Assembly (NCBI RefSeq): GCF_005930355.1
Contig: NZ_VDBO01000003.1
Coordinates: 434,001-498,000 of the forward strand
Direction of reading: 5' to 3'
Origin: Paenibacillus sinopodophylli
GTDB lineage: Bacteria; Bacillota; Bacilli; Paenibacillales; Paenibacillaceae
DNA: 64,000 bases
Shown here: piece after piece, positions 8,201-17,121 of the stretch
How positions within the stretch are numbered: the stretch's first letter is position 1
Layout: each line of letters starts with the position of its first letter
The notes under the pieces: model-generated
What the model was told of the DNA's origin: nothing
The model's database searches: none
Seen by the model: the letters and a program-made list of their open reading frames with translations, nothing else
Translations under genes and position numbers: made by a program

Positions 8201-10007
8201 TATTGTAATTTGTCAAATCTGCCGTTAGGGCAGGCGTATTCAGCTGAAATTTATAAACATCTGGTCTAAAGCTACTAATACCATTATTGCTGAAGCTTGG
8301 TGATGAAGTCGCTAAATAAGGCACCTCATTATCAACGTATAGGGAGGTATAGGTTGCTCCCATCTCCGTTATTCCTGAGTTGCCTACGCTAACCCACTGG
8401 CTTCCCACTAGCTTCTTAACAACCGTCTTGCCCTTTGCAATATAAGTTACATAAAATGTTCCCTCGAAGGCATAGAAGCTATAGTCGGACTCATTGCTTA
8501 TTGACCCGTAACCATCTACTATGGACCAGTCGCCGCTTGCCTCGAGCTTCTTGACTGCAACCTTAGTTCCAGTTACCCCGCTTACAATATCATGATAAGC
8601 CACATAGGGAATATCGTCCTTTACGAGCAGCTTCGTCATCTCTGGGTTGTCATTAGAGAATTTCCCTAGATCAGACCAACTATTGCTTGCCTGATCGAAC
8701 TTCTTAGCCCAACCAGAAGGTGCAAACGTCCAACCGAGCCCCCTCACAAAAAACGGAAATTCGTTACGGTAGGCCACGTATGGAATACCTTTGGAGATCA
8801 CGAGGGAAATGTGCGATACCGGGTCCTGCGAGAATCCGCTAACGCCCAACAAATCCCAATCGTTCCCATTGTAAGACTTTACTGTTAATCGATTGCCGTT
8901 TGCCTTATCCGAATAAGCGATGTAAGGCTTATTATTATAGACCGCTAAGGAGAACAAACCCTTTCCGTCTAAAGGAATTTGCACATTACTTCCAACGTCT
9001 AAAGACGACCAATTACTTCCATCATACTTTTTGATATACAGCTTGGAGTCACTAAAATCATAATAAGTTAAGTACAAACTTCCGCCGGAGGAAATCATAG
9101 TAAATGCCGAAGTATACCCCGCTGATAAGCCTCCACTATCTACTGAAACCCAGTTATTACCATTGTATTTTTTAACAAAGAGTTTATAACTATAGGCACT
9201 ATCAATATAAGCCATATAAGGAGTGCCATCCAGCACGGCCATCCCTAAGCCTCCCATGGACATTCCCGTTGATAAGCCTCGGTTGCCTACTAATTCCCAG
9301 CTACCGAGATCATTCTCCATTACGTCAATTACTATTGGTCTATCGAAAACGGTTCCCTGACCGCTCACAAGCGCTCCAGCTTCAATAAGCAACTGGTTAT
9401 CCGTCCCCATTAGCGGGTCTTTAAACGTAATATGAAGATTACTCGTCTCTATCAGAAAAAAACCAGGGGTGGCAGAGGTTACATTGCTGACGGTATCCTC
9501 TGGACCAAGCTCATGAAAATCTGTTTCATCCGTTCTTTTAACTCTAATTTTGCTCTTGAGGTCGGCTATTGTGCCTACCTGCGTTTCTTTGACGGCAAAC
9601 AAAACGGTAACCGTTTTGTTATCCTCGCTAGTAGACGTAGACAAATCGGCATCAAGCTCCGCTTCAGGGTCAATAAGAATGTAACACGAGCCATATAATT
9701 GATATATCGCACCAAACTCAGCGCTTAAGCAACTGACACCCTCTGTAGAAGAACCGTCGGACAACGTGTAGCTTCTCGAGGCTATTTTTTTACTATTATT
9801 GATGTAGTTATCCCCGTAACCCACAACCCCCGTACCGGTAAAATAACACATACCTCCTTCCATACCGCATGGGACCCATGTTGGCGCTGCCTCGGCGCGC
9901 GGTATAGATGGGGATGACAGTGAAATGACAGAGAGTAAAGTAGAAAACATTAAAATCATAGAAAGCTTTACTAATAAAAATTTCTTCATTCTTGCAGTAA
10001 ATATCAT
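5283..10007 (-). CDS. giant SLH-domain surface protein with HID and cadherin-like repeats
   Basis: About 1574 residues. Order: signal peptide ending near PRAEA-APTW; an N-terminal domain to about 240; six or so PLL-like propeller repeats to about 600 (W..LG..G and PY(V/I/L)AY motifs); four Shr-like hemoglobin-interacting (DUF1533) repeats at about 600-940 (FPD..AWR.AIT..KDGT motifs); three cadherin-like beta-sandwich repeats at 940-1240; a GGGG linker; a ZU5-like beta domain (FEILKNFSDNF...HFTKFAVFAV); and three SLH modules with TRAE/TREE/TRAE motifs. SLH modules hold such proteins on pyruvylated secondary wall polymer. The frame opens at 10028, but AAAGGGG is spaced for the ATG at 10007. Probable role: adhesion or carbohydrate binding. 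It shares its last 330 residues in kind with the second SLH protein. Confidence 0.9.
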   Translation of the reverse strand: MIFTARMKKFLLVKLSMILMFSTLLSVISLSSPSIPRAEAAPTWVPCGMEGGMCYFTGTGVVGYGDNYINNSKKIASRSYTLSDGSSTEGVSCLSAEFGAIYQLYGSCYILIDPEAELDADLSTSTSEDNKTVTVLFAVKETQVGTIADLKSKIRVKRTDETDFHELGPEDTVSNVTSATPGFFLIETSNLHITFKDPLMGTDNQLLIEAGALVSGQGTVFDRPIVIDVMENDLGSWELVGNRGLSTGMSMGGLGMAVLDGTPYMAYIDSAYSYKLFVKKYNGNNWVSVDSGGLSAGYTSAFTMISSGGSLYLTYYDFSDSKLYIKKYDGSNWSSLDVGSNVQIPLDGKGLFSLAVYNNKPYIAYSDKANGNRLTVKSYNGNDWDLLGVSGFSQDPVSHISLVISKGIPYVAYRNEFPFFVRGLGWTFAPSGWAKKFDQASNSWSDLGKFSNDNPEMTKLLVKDDIPYVAYHDIVSGVTGTKVAVKKLEASGDWSIVDGYGSISNESDYSFYAFEGTFYVTYIAKGKTVVKKLVGSQWVSVGNSGITEMGATYTSLYVDNEVPYLATSSPSFSNNGISSFRPDVYKFQLNTPALTADLTNYNTVSPVVVTFPDSAAWRSAITAVKDGTVTLAPETYTISAGKITFNTGTLGLGSHSITISAPPHYKEAKVDLTVFLKKPTVTADTLQNDVGHPIELSFPDDAVWRDAITEIKDGTTAITDYTIIPGKIIFPEGVLAEGNHTLTITATNYSDIIVDQQVTLIPSPALTADTTDNSAANPLEITFPDDEAWRDAITAVKDGTTTLPLSKYSIDAGKITFKAGVLTLGDHAISVFAERYANATVTQRVGMKPPTITANTTNNDAASMIEVSFPDDPAWRGAITAIKNGTTTLSAGAYTVASGKITFNAGVLSTGSHTLTIEAFNYADVTFQQDILTGLMELSNLSLSGGLLQFNAATINYSLSVASHVASVTVTPTAANTTAIVTVAANSGAGERVISGQSSSVIPLHAGLNIITVVVTSQDGLTSKTYTIEVYKVSDDALLSNITVDQVSLTFVPSILEYSIDVPNAAESLGFSVTKANTKQMLAVTGADEISVTGSVYTYSATHLAVGTNVIEIHVMAQDGLTVIPYRLLVNRALAVSGNADLKSITLSNGTLTPTFAAGTTEYTSRVDYAIDNLTLTASLDDTKATMTIKGVPTSNGQPSSSIGLNVGANLVPIIVTAENGTSKTYWVTITRNAQAELPGGGGTGGSGGGAAEPVSTPVTSNNGQLTIPKDKSGEVSLQNEVKVFIPEDASSQAIHIQIEKLLDTQHLVSAKEVLVSPIFEILKNFSDNFNLPVTLTFAFDPASLTGNQKPVVFYYDELKKVWVKVGGVVNGTQIVVEVDHFTKFAVFAVSDSPEVPTAVNISDISGHWAEANIKQAVSEGIVTGYPNGTFKPNHSITRAEFVVMLANAFKLQGNEAELTFADSSKIGTWARKAVSLAVQEGIISGYEDGSFRPNAAITREEMAVMIAKALGKSSDANAVIGFADERDIALWARGSVAYVKEAGIVNGKGDNRFAPQDHTTRAEAVAVLLRARD

Positions 10008-10075
10008 TGCAGTTACCCCTTTCAGCATAAAACATAGTTATGATTAAGGGTAACAAATTGAAATAAAAGAATAAT

Positions 10076-10154
10076 AAAAAAAATTAACGGCAAATAGCCC
10101 AAACCCACGCAGCACAAAGGCTGCGGGATTTGGTAACGCGCAGGATTTATTTGC
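10076..10154 (-). promoter_or_regulatory. structured leader of the SLH gene (possible attenuator)
   Basis: On the minus strand GCAAATA (10154-10148) pairs with TATTTGC (10096-10090). This encloses a long hairpin in which CCAAATCCCGCAGC pairs with GCTGCGTGGGTTTGG around CTTTGT. An eight-U tract follows six bases later (10083-10076). The element sits about 70 bases before the SLH start, so it could end or modulate transcription. I tried and failed to match it to known riboswitch consensus sequences. Confidence 0.45.
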
Positions 10155-10199
10155 AGCTTAAGCTAATTCTCTTACCTCTGTGCACGCTGCCATAAGAAA

Positions 10200-10220
10200 A
10201 AGGTGCCCTTATGGCACCTT
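10200..10220 (-). terminator. intrinsic terminator of the chemoreceptor gene
   Basis: AAGGTGCC / GGCACCTT forms a perfect stem around CTTAT, followed on the minus strand by TTTTTCTT. It lies 15 bases past the chemoreceptor stop. Confidence 0.85.
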
Positions 10221-10234
10221 CTGACGCAAAATGA

Positions 10235-12280
10235 TTATAGCTTAAACTTATCTACAACCGCTTGCAGTTCTACTGCCATACGGGTCAAATGCGACGAGGA
10301 TGAAGATATATCTTCCATTGAAGCCAGTTGCTCTTCCGTTGCAGCCGATACCGTCTGTGCGCCAGCCGCAGTCGATTGTGAAACCTGAGAGATGTCCCCA
10401 ATCGCCTTCACGACTTGCGTCGTCCCTGTAGAAATCTGCTCAGCCGTCACTGTTACCTCGCGAACCTGATTATCCACCTCGTCAACAGAACGCTCAATCT
10501 CAGCGAATAGCCTCCCCGCCTGCTGAACGACATTCATGCCTACGCTCACTTCTTTCGTCGTTACGCGCATCGAATTCTCCACTTCACTGATTTCTTCACG
10601 AATGGCGACGATCAGAGCAGCGACTTTCTCTGTCGACTGTGATGATTGCTCAGCTAACTTCCTCACTTCTCCCGCAACGACAGCAAATCCGCGACCTTGT
10701 TCCCCTGCCCTAGCTGCCTCAATTGCTGCATTTAACGCTAGTAGGTTGGTTTGCTGAGATATAGACGAAATCGCTTCAATAATTTGTCCAATCTCCGTCG
10801 ATGTATGCACCAAATGACTAATGACGTCAGACAATCCATCGACTGAATGGTTTATCGAGCCCATTTGCTTCACAGCGCTTTGAACAGCTTGTCCGCCTTC
10901 CGTTGATTTCACCGAAACCTGCTCCGTCATCATTGCAGCCGTATGCGCATTTTTGACAATTTGCTGTATTTTACCCGAAACGTCATTGATTGTTCGCGCA
11001 CTCTCGTCAACTAGATTTACTTGATTATTAGCACCATCCGCCATCTGCTCAATTGCACCCGCGATATGCTCCGTTGCCGATGCGGTTTGTCCCGCGCTTG
11101 CTGACAGCTGTTCTGACGAAGCTGCTAACTGATTAGCTGAATGACCCACTTCGGATAAAACCGTTCGAAGGGAATCGACCATTAGATTAAAGCTGGCACC
11201 AAGCTCACCAAACTCGTTTTTCGCCTTAACGTCCACGCGCTGGCTCAAGTCTCCCTGACTAATAATTTGGGATGTTTCTGTTAAAGCCTTCAAAGGCTTT
11301 GTGATCGAACGAATGATGAAGAACATTAGACATGACCCAATAAGTATGAACAACACAATTACAATCAGCGTATTGTTTAGAATCGGAGCCGCAGTACGTG
11401 TAACTTCACTTGGAGAGCGATCACCTGCAATTTTCCAACCCGTTAAAACATTCGTAATGTAGATCAAACGCCGAGAATCACCATCTGGAGATGTCTGTTC
11501 AATTTTACCTGACTCGTCACTAAACATATTTGGTGGTTGATTAGCTTCATCAGCTGTTGGTTCCTCGGCTGCGTTCACATTGGTGGCCTCTGTACCCGCC
11601 GCGCTATCCATTCCTTCTTGTACTTCCCCAACTCCCCATGGAGGAGGAATAATGGCGAAGCTCGCGGAGCTGACAATAATAATAAAACCATTCTCACCGA
11701 TTTTCACATCACTGACGGTTTGCTTCAGCTCTTCCAAACTAAGCACGACGGCGACTACCGACTGCCCGTTACTCTCAGCCTTCGCTATAGCAACAACCGT
11801 ATTTCCCGTTTCCGTAGAAGTATACGGCTCCGTAATGACGACCTCGTCCTTGCTCTGAATCGCTTGCGTGTAGAAGGTACTTTCCTTCGGATTGTAATCC
11901 GAGGCAAGCTTCAGACTGCTAGGCGCATATACATATTCTCCGCTGCTTTGAACAAGGGTGACAGCTTCAACCTCTGGGTGGTTCTGTGCATACATATTCA
12001 ACTGCTCACTAGTCGGTTCAATCGCTAGCTGCTGCGACAACGTATTTACATCACCAATCTTGGCTTGTATGTATTGATCGACCATCTTACTAACAAGAGA
12101 AATATCGGTTGCAGCCATGCTCTGCAGCTGATCGTCCACTTTATTTTTTGCAGTTATGTAAGAAAAACTTCCAATTGCTAAGCTAGGTACCAACAGGATA
12201 AGCATAAATGAGATAACTAATTTGTTTCTGACTGAGCCGAACTTAAACTTAGAATAAAATAACTTTTTAACGGATTTCAT
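10235..12280 (-). CDS. methyl-accepting chemotaxis protein (dCache-HAMP-MCP)
   Basis: A 681-residue transmembrane receptor. TM1 lies at about 22-42, the periplasm-facing double-Cache sensor at 43-300, TM2 at about 303-325, HAMP at 325-377 and the cytoplasmic signalling coiled coil at 380-680. The invariant hairpin tip is intact ([19 protein letters not shown] near residue 513, then [18 protein letters not shown]). It couples ligand sensing to CheA/CheW. The sensor holds an unusual acidic, proline-rich insert at about 212-265 ([12 protein letters not shown], then many E/A/P/N). No CheR-tethering pentapeptide is present at the C-terminus. AAGGAG precedes the ATG. Ligand unknown; dCache domains usually bind amino acids or other small molecules. 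Confidence 0.95.
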   Translation of the reverse strand: MKSVKKLFYSKFKFGSVRNKLVISFMLILLVPSLAIGSFSYITAKNKVDDQLQSMAATDISLVSKMVDQYIQAKIGDVNTLSQQLAIEPTSEQLNMYAQNHPEVEAVTLVQSSGEYVYAPSSLKLASDYNPKESTFYTQAIQSKDEVVITEPYTSTETGNTVVAIAKAESNGQSVVAVVLSLEELKQTVSDVKIGENGFIIIVSSASFAIIPPPWGVGEVQEGMDSAAGTEATNVNAAEEPTADEANQPPNMFSDESGKIEQTSPDGDSRRLIYITNVLTGWKIAGDRSPSEVTRTAAPILNNTLIVIVLFILIGSCLMFFIIRSITKPLKALTETSQIISQGDLSQRVDVKAKNEFGELGASFNLMVDSLRTVLSEVGHSANQLAASSEQLSASAGQTASATEHIAGAIEQMADGANNQVNLVDESARTINDVSGKIQQIVKNAHTAAMMTEQVSVKSTEGGQAVQSAVKQMGSINHSVDGLSDVISHLVHTSTEIGQIIEAISSISQQTNLLALNAAIEAARAGEQGRGFAVVAGEVRKLAEQSSQSTEKVAALIVAIREEISEVENSMRVTTKEVSVGMNVVQQAGRLFAEIERSVDEVDNQVREVTVTAEQISTGTTQVVKAIGDISQVSQSTAAGAQTVSAATEEQLASMEDISSSSSHLTRMAVELQAVVDKFKL

Positions 12281-12650
12281 CTAGATGTCTCCTTCATCTG
12301 AAAATCGATTACCGCCATTATAGTATATTTTAAATTTTTACATATGAACCTTAACTTAAGCTCCGCTGAAGAAACGCTGAAAGTGTCTTTATACGTGAAG
12401 CATTGAAGAGAATAGAGGAGACCAGAGCCATTGCTGTTGCTGCAATTTTTTGTTGGAATTAACTAAAACTCAAAGCAGCTCTATTTTGTTTGGAAATGGT
12501 TTAGTGACACTTGTTAGAATTGGTACTGTTTAAATACGCATATATTTTTACAATTTTTTCGCAACAACCGAGAGGACAATTTTAAAAAGGATTATAGCGA
12601 TATGTGAAGAATAGTAATTAAAACCAAATTAAAGGAGTTGATTTAATTAA
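12281..12650. other. divergent intergenic region
   Basis: The interval separates the minus-strand chemoreceptor from the plus-strand hydrolase. A TATAAT at 12317-12322 (minus strand) is a plausible -10 box for the chemoreceptor; no good -35 was seen. The remainder is AT-rich with no supported open frame. On the plus strand AAAGGAG lies 13 bases before the hydrolase ATG. Confidence 0.45.
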
Positions 12651-13355
12651 ATGGAGCTTTATGCTGTGAGATTTGGGGAATCTTCGTTTCAGCTAAAGTA
12701 TATATACCGTGATACGAATCATTCGGAGGCAATCGTTAAGATTGCGTGGTCGTATTATATTGCCAAGCATAATCATAAAACTATTTTCATTGATACGGGA
12801 TTCCGTGATGAGCATGCAGCCATTCAATGGGGTATTACGTTTACAGGCGTTGAAAATGAGCTCGGTAGCATCATTGATGACCTAAGTCTCGTTGATACGG
12901 TTATCATCACTCATAGTCACTTTGATCACATTGAAAATCTTGACTTGTTCAACACACCTGAAATCATTATCTCCAAAATTGACTATGAACACGCATTAAA
13001 TCAATGCTCGCAAGCAGTTAAAGAAAAGCTGCTTCAATGCCATGTGGTAACCGTTGAAGATGAATATGTTATCGACGATCTCTTCAGATTCAAAGTTATC
13101 GGCGGTCATAGTAATGGTTCATCTGTTCTTTATTTTGAAGCGAATGATAACAACTACATCATAACGGGCGATGAATGCTATTGTTGCGATAATATGATAA
13201 GTAATCGTCCCATTGGTGTTTATTCGAATACAGAACATAACGAAAGGTTTTTGAACGATGCTCACCACAGCGGTTTAATCCCGCTTCCATTCCATGATTT
13301 GAACCTATTCGAACAATATCCAGCGGTTTCTGAACATATCGTTAGAATACTTTAA
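12651..13355 (+). CDS. metallo-beta-lactamase-fold hydrolase (lactonase-like)
   Basis: A 234-residue enzyme with the metal-binding motif HSHFDH (about residues 87-92) and the later metal ligands in GGHSNGS, TGDE and AHHSG. This order is typical of the dinuclear-zinc MBL fold, including N-acyl-homoserine lactonase-like and other small-ester hydrolases. There is no signal peptide, so it is cytosolic. The ribosome binding site AAAGGAG is unusually far (13 bases) from the ATG, but the alternative TTG just after it meets a stop at once. It is monocistronic, with a terminator directly downstream. The substrate is not predictable. Confidence 0.85.
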   Translation: MELYAVRFGESSFQLKYIYRDTNHSEAIVKIAWSYYIAKHNHKTIFIDTGFRDEHAAIQWGITFTGVENELGSIIDDLSLVDTVIITHSHFDHIENLDLFNTPEIIISKIDYEHALNQCSQAVKEKLLQCHVVTVEDEYVIDDLFRFKVIGGHSNGSSVLYFEANDNNYIITGDECYCCDNMISNRPIGVYSNTEHNERFLNDAHHSGLIPLPFHDLNLFEQYPAVSEHIVRIL

Positions 13356-13381
13356 TTCGCTATCTATAGCGGCAAGCTTAA

Positions 13382-13415
13382 AGGCCATCCTTTGTGGGAT
13401 GGCCTGGATTTTTTA
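13382..13415 (+). terminator. intrinsic terminator of the MBL hydrolase gene
   Basis: AGGCCATCC / GGATGGCCT is a perfect 9-base stem with loop TTTGTG, followed by GGATTTTTT. Confidence 0.92.
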
Positions 13416-13846
13416 ACTGCTTGAGGTAGTCTCATCCACATCCAACTCCACTATATTTAAACCTGATTCACAGGACTCACTTTTTATAGATCGCTGATTT
13501 ACTTAAATGCTGCTTCAACCCCTTTGTTCTATGCTTGCCCGCTTACGCTCAGTACCAACTATTCCGCTTCCAAAGCGCTCATAAGCCCTGAAGCCGTTGT
13601 CTTAGCGTTCAGAATTGGCTGCTCACCCAAGCACCTCACTTCTTCTCAAGAAAATTCGTCACCCGAATTACGCGAAGCGTGCTAGAGCAGGAGCTGCAGC
13701 CACACAGAGGTAATTAATAAAACTCCCTTCCATACATGACGTTGATCCTTAGACCGTCCTCATAAAAGACATAAGCAAATTTGATATTGTCCACTTGAAA
13801 CTGTGACGTTTCCAAAGGTTTGGACGCAAACTCAATATCACGTGCT
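13416..13846. other. gene-free interval with a possible coding relic
   Basis: No intact gene. On the minus strand from about 13851 to 13714 there is a stop-free frame of 45 codons without a start codon. It has protein-like composition (VDNIKFAYVFYEDGLRINVM, ending GREFY). It may be the tail of a decayed gene that followed the exporter of the peptide-like cluster. Nothing else was recognised. Confidence 0.35.
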
Positions 13847-15544
13847 TCATTTCAAATCATAAACGAAATCACAATACTTTAAAGTTGACTCTCGATGAGA
13901 TGCAATGATAACAGTCTGATTATTTAATCCAGACACGGCTCTCATCACTTCCTCTTCAAGGCATTCGTCTAATGCAGATGTTCCCTCGTCCAACACCAAG
14001 ATATCCGGAGAATCGTACACCGCCCTCGCTAGGCCCACGCGTTGGCACTGTCCCCCAGAAAGAAAGATTCCGTTTTCACCAAGATTGGTGTTTTCGCCAT
14101 GACTTAACCCTGCAATCATATCTGCTAATTGAGCTACCGATATAGCATGCTTCATTTTTTCTTTATTATAGTCCCGATAGAAAATAATATTTTCCTTCAA
14201 GGTTGCATTCAACAAAAATACTTTTTGCGGAAGATATCCGAAACGAAGCTTTACCTCGCTAAGTTGCTCCGTCGTTCCATCTCCATGCTCCACTTCGAGT
14301 CTTCCGTCGCTTGGCACAAGAAGACCTGTCAACAGATTTAACAGTGTACTTTTGCCTATTCCGGAGGGCCCCCTTAAACCGATGATAGCACCACAAGGAA
14401 TCTCAATACTTATTTTCTTCAAAACTTCATTTCCATTCTCATAGGAAAAAGACAGATTACTACATACTATTTTGCTGCCCTCATTAAATCTGCCTGTAGA
14501 ACGTGTATCTTTGTCTTGATCATTTGCGGCATGCGACTTGCTTTGTTTGTCTTCCTTTAGTATCCCTTGGATCTTCTCGTAGAAACCTCCGTCCATTCGA
14601 TCCAAAACGGAGGAGTTGGCATACAAAGAAGATAAATAACCATTTATTCTGGTCACTCCTGGCATAACTCTAATTAGAATCAAGGCTAGGATGGCCATTT
14701 TCGACATGACGTCCTCAGAGGAGCCATTCGTTACATAAACAGCAAGAAACGCCATCAACATACAAGCCACCGTAATCAATTCAATCAGATGTCTAGGCAA
14801 CGTGGAATAGACAGTCTGCTTTACTTCTAAGGTTACATTCTCCTTGATATACCCTTCATAGAGATGCTCCACTGCTTCTTTTGCGTGATACAATTTTACT
14901 TCCTTGATACCATTTATGGCCTCTCTTGTAACTGCACTCATTCGGTCAAAACTGTGATTGGAACGTTTTGCGGTATCTCGCACTTTAGTATAAATAAACC
15001 GATGGAACAAGGTCATGATAAGAGCATACACCAGAATCAAAGCCGCCGAAATATTGATATTTAGGACGCACATGTAAGCCAAAAGCATGAGAATGACTAC
15101 AGCTTCTGCAATAAATTCGAGCATATTCTGTATACTCAGGAAGATGGAGCCTGTATATTTGTTAATATTATTAATAAGAGCCGACGAATCTTCATCAGTG
15201 AAAGATTGATAATCTTGATCCAGGTACGTGCGCAACAATGACTTGCTTGTATCCTTATAATGGTTAACGATATATTTGCGCTTTATAATTCCTAACCCAT
15301 ATACAAACACGTTTTTTACTAGAAAACATATAAAAACAATTCCCGCAAAAAAAGCAACTTTGCTTATACTCTCATGATCCCCTTCTAGAATGGCAGAAAC
15401 AAAGGGGAAAATAAGTGAAATGCTTGCGGTCTCTAACACTGCACCTATCACATAAAAAAAGACAAGCACGCAAAATTGAACCTGTCGCTTTCGACCAAAC
15501 AGGTTCCATAATGTAAGTAAATTTACTCCGAGTGATTTATTCAA
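13847..15544 (-). CDS. ABC exporter, fused membrane and ATPase domains
   Basis: A 565-residue half-transporter. Residues about 1-310 form a type-1 exporter membrane domain with six spans. Residues 345-565 form the ATPase, with Walker A GPSGIGKST, signature LSGGQCQRVG and Walker B ILVLDEG followed by TSALD. There is no C39 peptidase domain, so it would not cleave a double-glycine leader. Length and layout match the lasso-peptide and other peptide exporter (D protein) group as well as lipid flippases. It is the last gene of the minus-strand cluster, 59 bases after the glycosyltransferase, with only a weak ribosome binding site before the ATG. Likely role: export of the cluster's product. Confidence 0.9.
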   Translation of the reverse strand: MNKSLGVNLLTLWNLFGRKRQVQFCVLVFFYVIGAVLETASISLIFPFVSAILEGDHESISKVAFFAGIVFICFLVKNVFVYGLGIIKRKYIVNHYKDTSKSLLRTYLDQDYQSFTDEDSSALINNINKYTGSIFLSIQNMLEFIAEAVVILMLLAYMCVLNINISAALILVYALIMTLFHRFIYTKVRDTAKRSNHSFDRMSAVTREAINGIKEVKLYHAKEAVEHLYEGYIKENVTLEVKQTVYSTLPRHLIELITVACMLMAFLAVYVTNGSSEDVMSKMAILALILIRVMPGVTRINGYLSSLYANSSVLDRMDGGFYEKIQGILKEDKQSKSHAANDQDKDTRSTGRFNEGSKIVCSNLSFSYENGNEVLKKISIEIPCGAIIGLRGPSGIGKSTLLNLLTGLLVPSDGRLEVEHGDGTTEQLSEVKLRFGYLPQKVFLLNATLKENIIFYRDYNKEKMKHAISVAQLADMIAGLSHGENTNLGENGIFLSGGQCQRVGLARAVYDSPDILVLDEGTSALDECLEEEVMRAVSGLNNQTVIIASHRESTLKYCDFVYDLK

Positions 15545-15603
15545 GGCAAGTCGCCGCTTTCTTCATATAGTCCATTAAAACTACTTTACGCTAATTTCAA
15601 TCT

Positions 15604-16455
15604 TCACTCGTTGCTCGTTCTATTTCTTGCTATCATGGCCGTAGTTTGCATTAAGGTCTTCTTAAATGCAGCAATCATATTATCCACTTCTTTGTGATAA
15701 TACGCTTGATCACATTCACAATAAGGCAAAATACTTAAATAAAGCTGCTTGATATCTTCAATCCGTTTCATAGTTTCCGTGAAACTACGCTTCGTACTAG
15801 AATGGCCGCTGCTTCTCCTGCAATATACATGCAGCTCCTCGTTTAGATAAGCACACTTGCTTCTGCTCGCGATTGGAAGCAGCAGCTGCGGATTCTGATC
15901 CACATTGGATGCTGGAATCTGACGATTCGGATAACAGGAAAACAAGGCTTCCGTTCGCACCATAAATCGGCCCGCAAGTTCCAAGATACGCTCATGGAAC
16001 AAATCATCAAATATATCGGACAAAAACGGCTGGTTTTCTTTTTCTCTATACATAATCGGATTCTCTGTCTCATCTTTGATCAGGCCATTGCTTCGCACCA
16101 TATTAATATCAAGATGAGTTAGAAGACACTCCACCTTCTTTTCAATACTGTCCTCCGTCCAGTAGTCATCCGCATCGCACCAGGTTAAAAATACGCCGTG
16201 GACACTCGGAAGTGCCAGATTTACAGCAGCCACCTGTCCTGCATGGTTTTGGGATAGAACTATCACCGATATACCTTTTGCTTCCATTATAACTGCCCGC
16301 TCTGTAAGGACCGAGAGTGAATCATCGGTAGATCCGTCATCTACCAGTATAAGTTCTAACGGCGCATAGGTCTGGTTTTCTACAGAATCTAAGAAGGTAT
16401 TTAAATAAGGCATGGCATTATAGATTGGCGTTATTATGGATACTAACGGTTTCAT
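15604..16455 (-). CDS. family-2 glycosyltransferase (second of pair)
   Basis: A 283-residue GT-A enzyme beginning MKPLVSIITPIYN, with the nucleotide-sugar motif LVDDGSTDDS and the metal-binding DxD-type WCDADDYW near residue 95. There are no membrane spans. It overlaps the upstream glycosyltransferase stop by four bases (ATGA), with AAAGGA just ahead. It should transfer a sugar from an NDP-sugar in the cytoplasm. In this cluster the acceptor may be the modified peptide or a lipid-linked product; the sequence alone does not decide. Confidence 0.9.
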   Translation of the reverse strand: MKPLVSIITPIYNAMPYLNTFLDSVENQTYAPLELILVDDGSTDDSLSVLTERAVIMEAKGISVIVLSQNHAGQVAAVNLALPSVHGVFLTWCDADDYWTEDSIEKKVECLLTHLDINMVRSNGLIKDETENPIMYREKENQPFLSDIFDDLFHERILELAGRFMVRTEALFSCYPNRQIPASNVDQNPQLLLPIASRSKCAYLNEELHVYCRRSSGHSSTKRSFTETMKRIEDIKQLYLSILPYCECDQAYYHKEVDNMIAAFKKTLMQTTAMIARNRTSNE

Positions 16456-17117
16456 TCCTTTGACATCCTTTTCCTCAAAATAGCTGCATAATTTTTCATT
16501 TCTTCCTCACGTTTCAAACGTCCTGTATTAGTCATATGAAGGCGCCGTCTTAACGTTACTTGATTGATTTCCCGAACCACGGCTCCTGTTTCCTTCAAAT
16601 TCATCATCCAGTCTACCGTTTCTCCACTTGAAAGATTTTCATCGAAGTAGCCGTTCCAATCAAAAACCGTTTTTTTAATAAGCGCACAGCCCGGCAATAC
16701 ACCGCCATAACCGTTTTCTCTTGCCTTCAGTTTCATCCTTTGTTCACTCGATAACTCCTGCGATACAAAATCTTTTGCCTTTCCATATACAACCTCACAG
16801 TTCGAATCATCTTCCATGGCAGTAAAAAGATTTTCCAATGCATCCTGCGACAAAACATCATCTGCATCCAGAAACAGTATATAATCCCCACAAGCCATCT
16901 TGAGTCCGACATTCCTTGCCTTTGCTGCACCACCATGTTTCACCGAGATCACACGATCACCCAATCTTTGGGCTGTGGTAAAGGAATGATCTTCTGATTG
17001 ATCATCTACAATAATAATTTCCTTCTCACCATTCCAGGTCTGGCTCGATATCGATTCCACTGCTTCTTCTAAATAACATCCCGCATTGTATACAGGCATA
17101 ATAATAGATAGCTTCAT
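16452..17117 (-). CDS. family-2 glycosyltransferase (first of pair)
   Basis: A compact 221-residue GT-A enzyme starting MKLSIIMPVYN, with the motifs IIVDDQSEDHS and LFLDADDVLS (the DxD). It is shorter than most family-2 enzymes because the C-terminal acceptor region is reduced. AAGAGG precedes the ATG. It starts 4 bases after the PqqD-like gene and overlaps the next glycosyltransferase, so the three are co-translated. Confidence 0.9.
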   Translation of the reverse strand: MKLSIIMPVYNAGCYLEEAVESISSQTWNGEKEIIIVDDQSEDHSFTTAQRLGDRVISVKHGGAAKARNVGLKMACGDYILFLDADDVLSQDALENLFTAMEDDSNCEVVYGKAKDFVSQELSSEQRMKLKARENGYGGVLPGCALIKKTVFDWNGYFDENLSSGETVDWMMNLKETGAVVREINQVTLRRRLHMTNTGRLKREEEMKNYAAILRKRMSKE

Positions 17118-17121
17118 TATA

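Noticed and set aside
10076-10154. Cyclic-di-GMP or cyclic-di-AMP riboswitch
   Set aside because: The conserved core sequences of those classes could not be found on either strand, so it was left as an unassigned structured leader.
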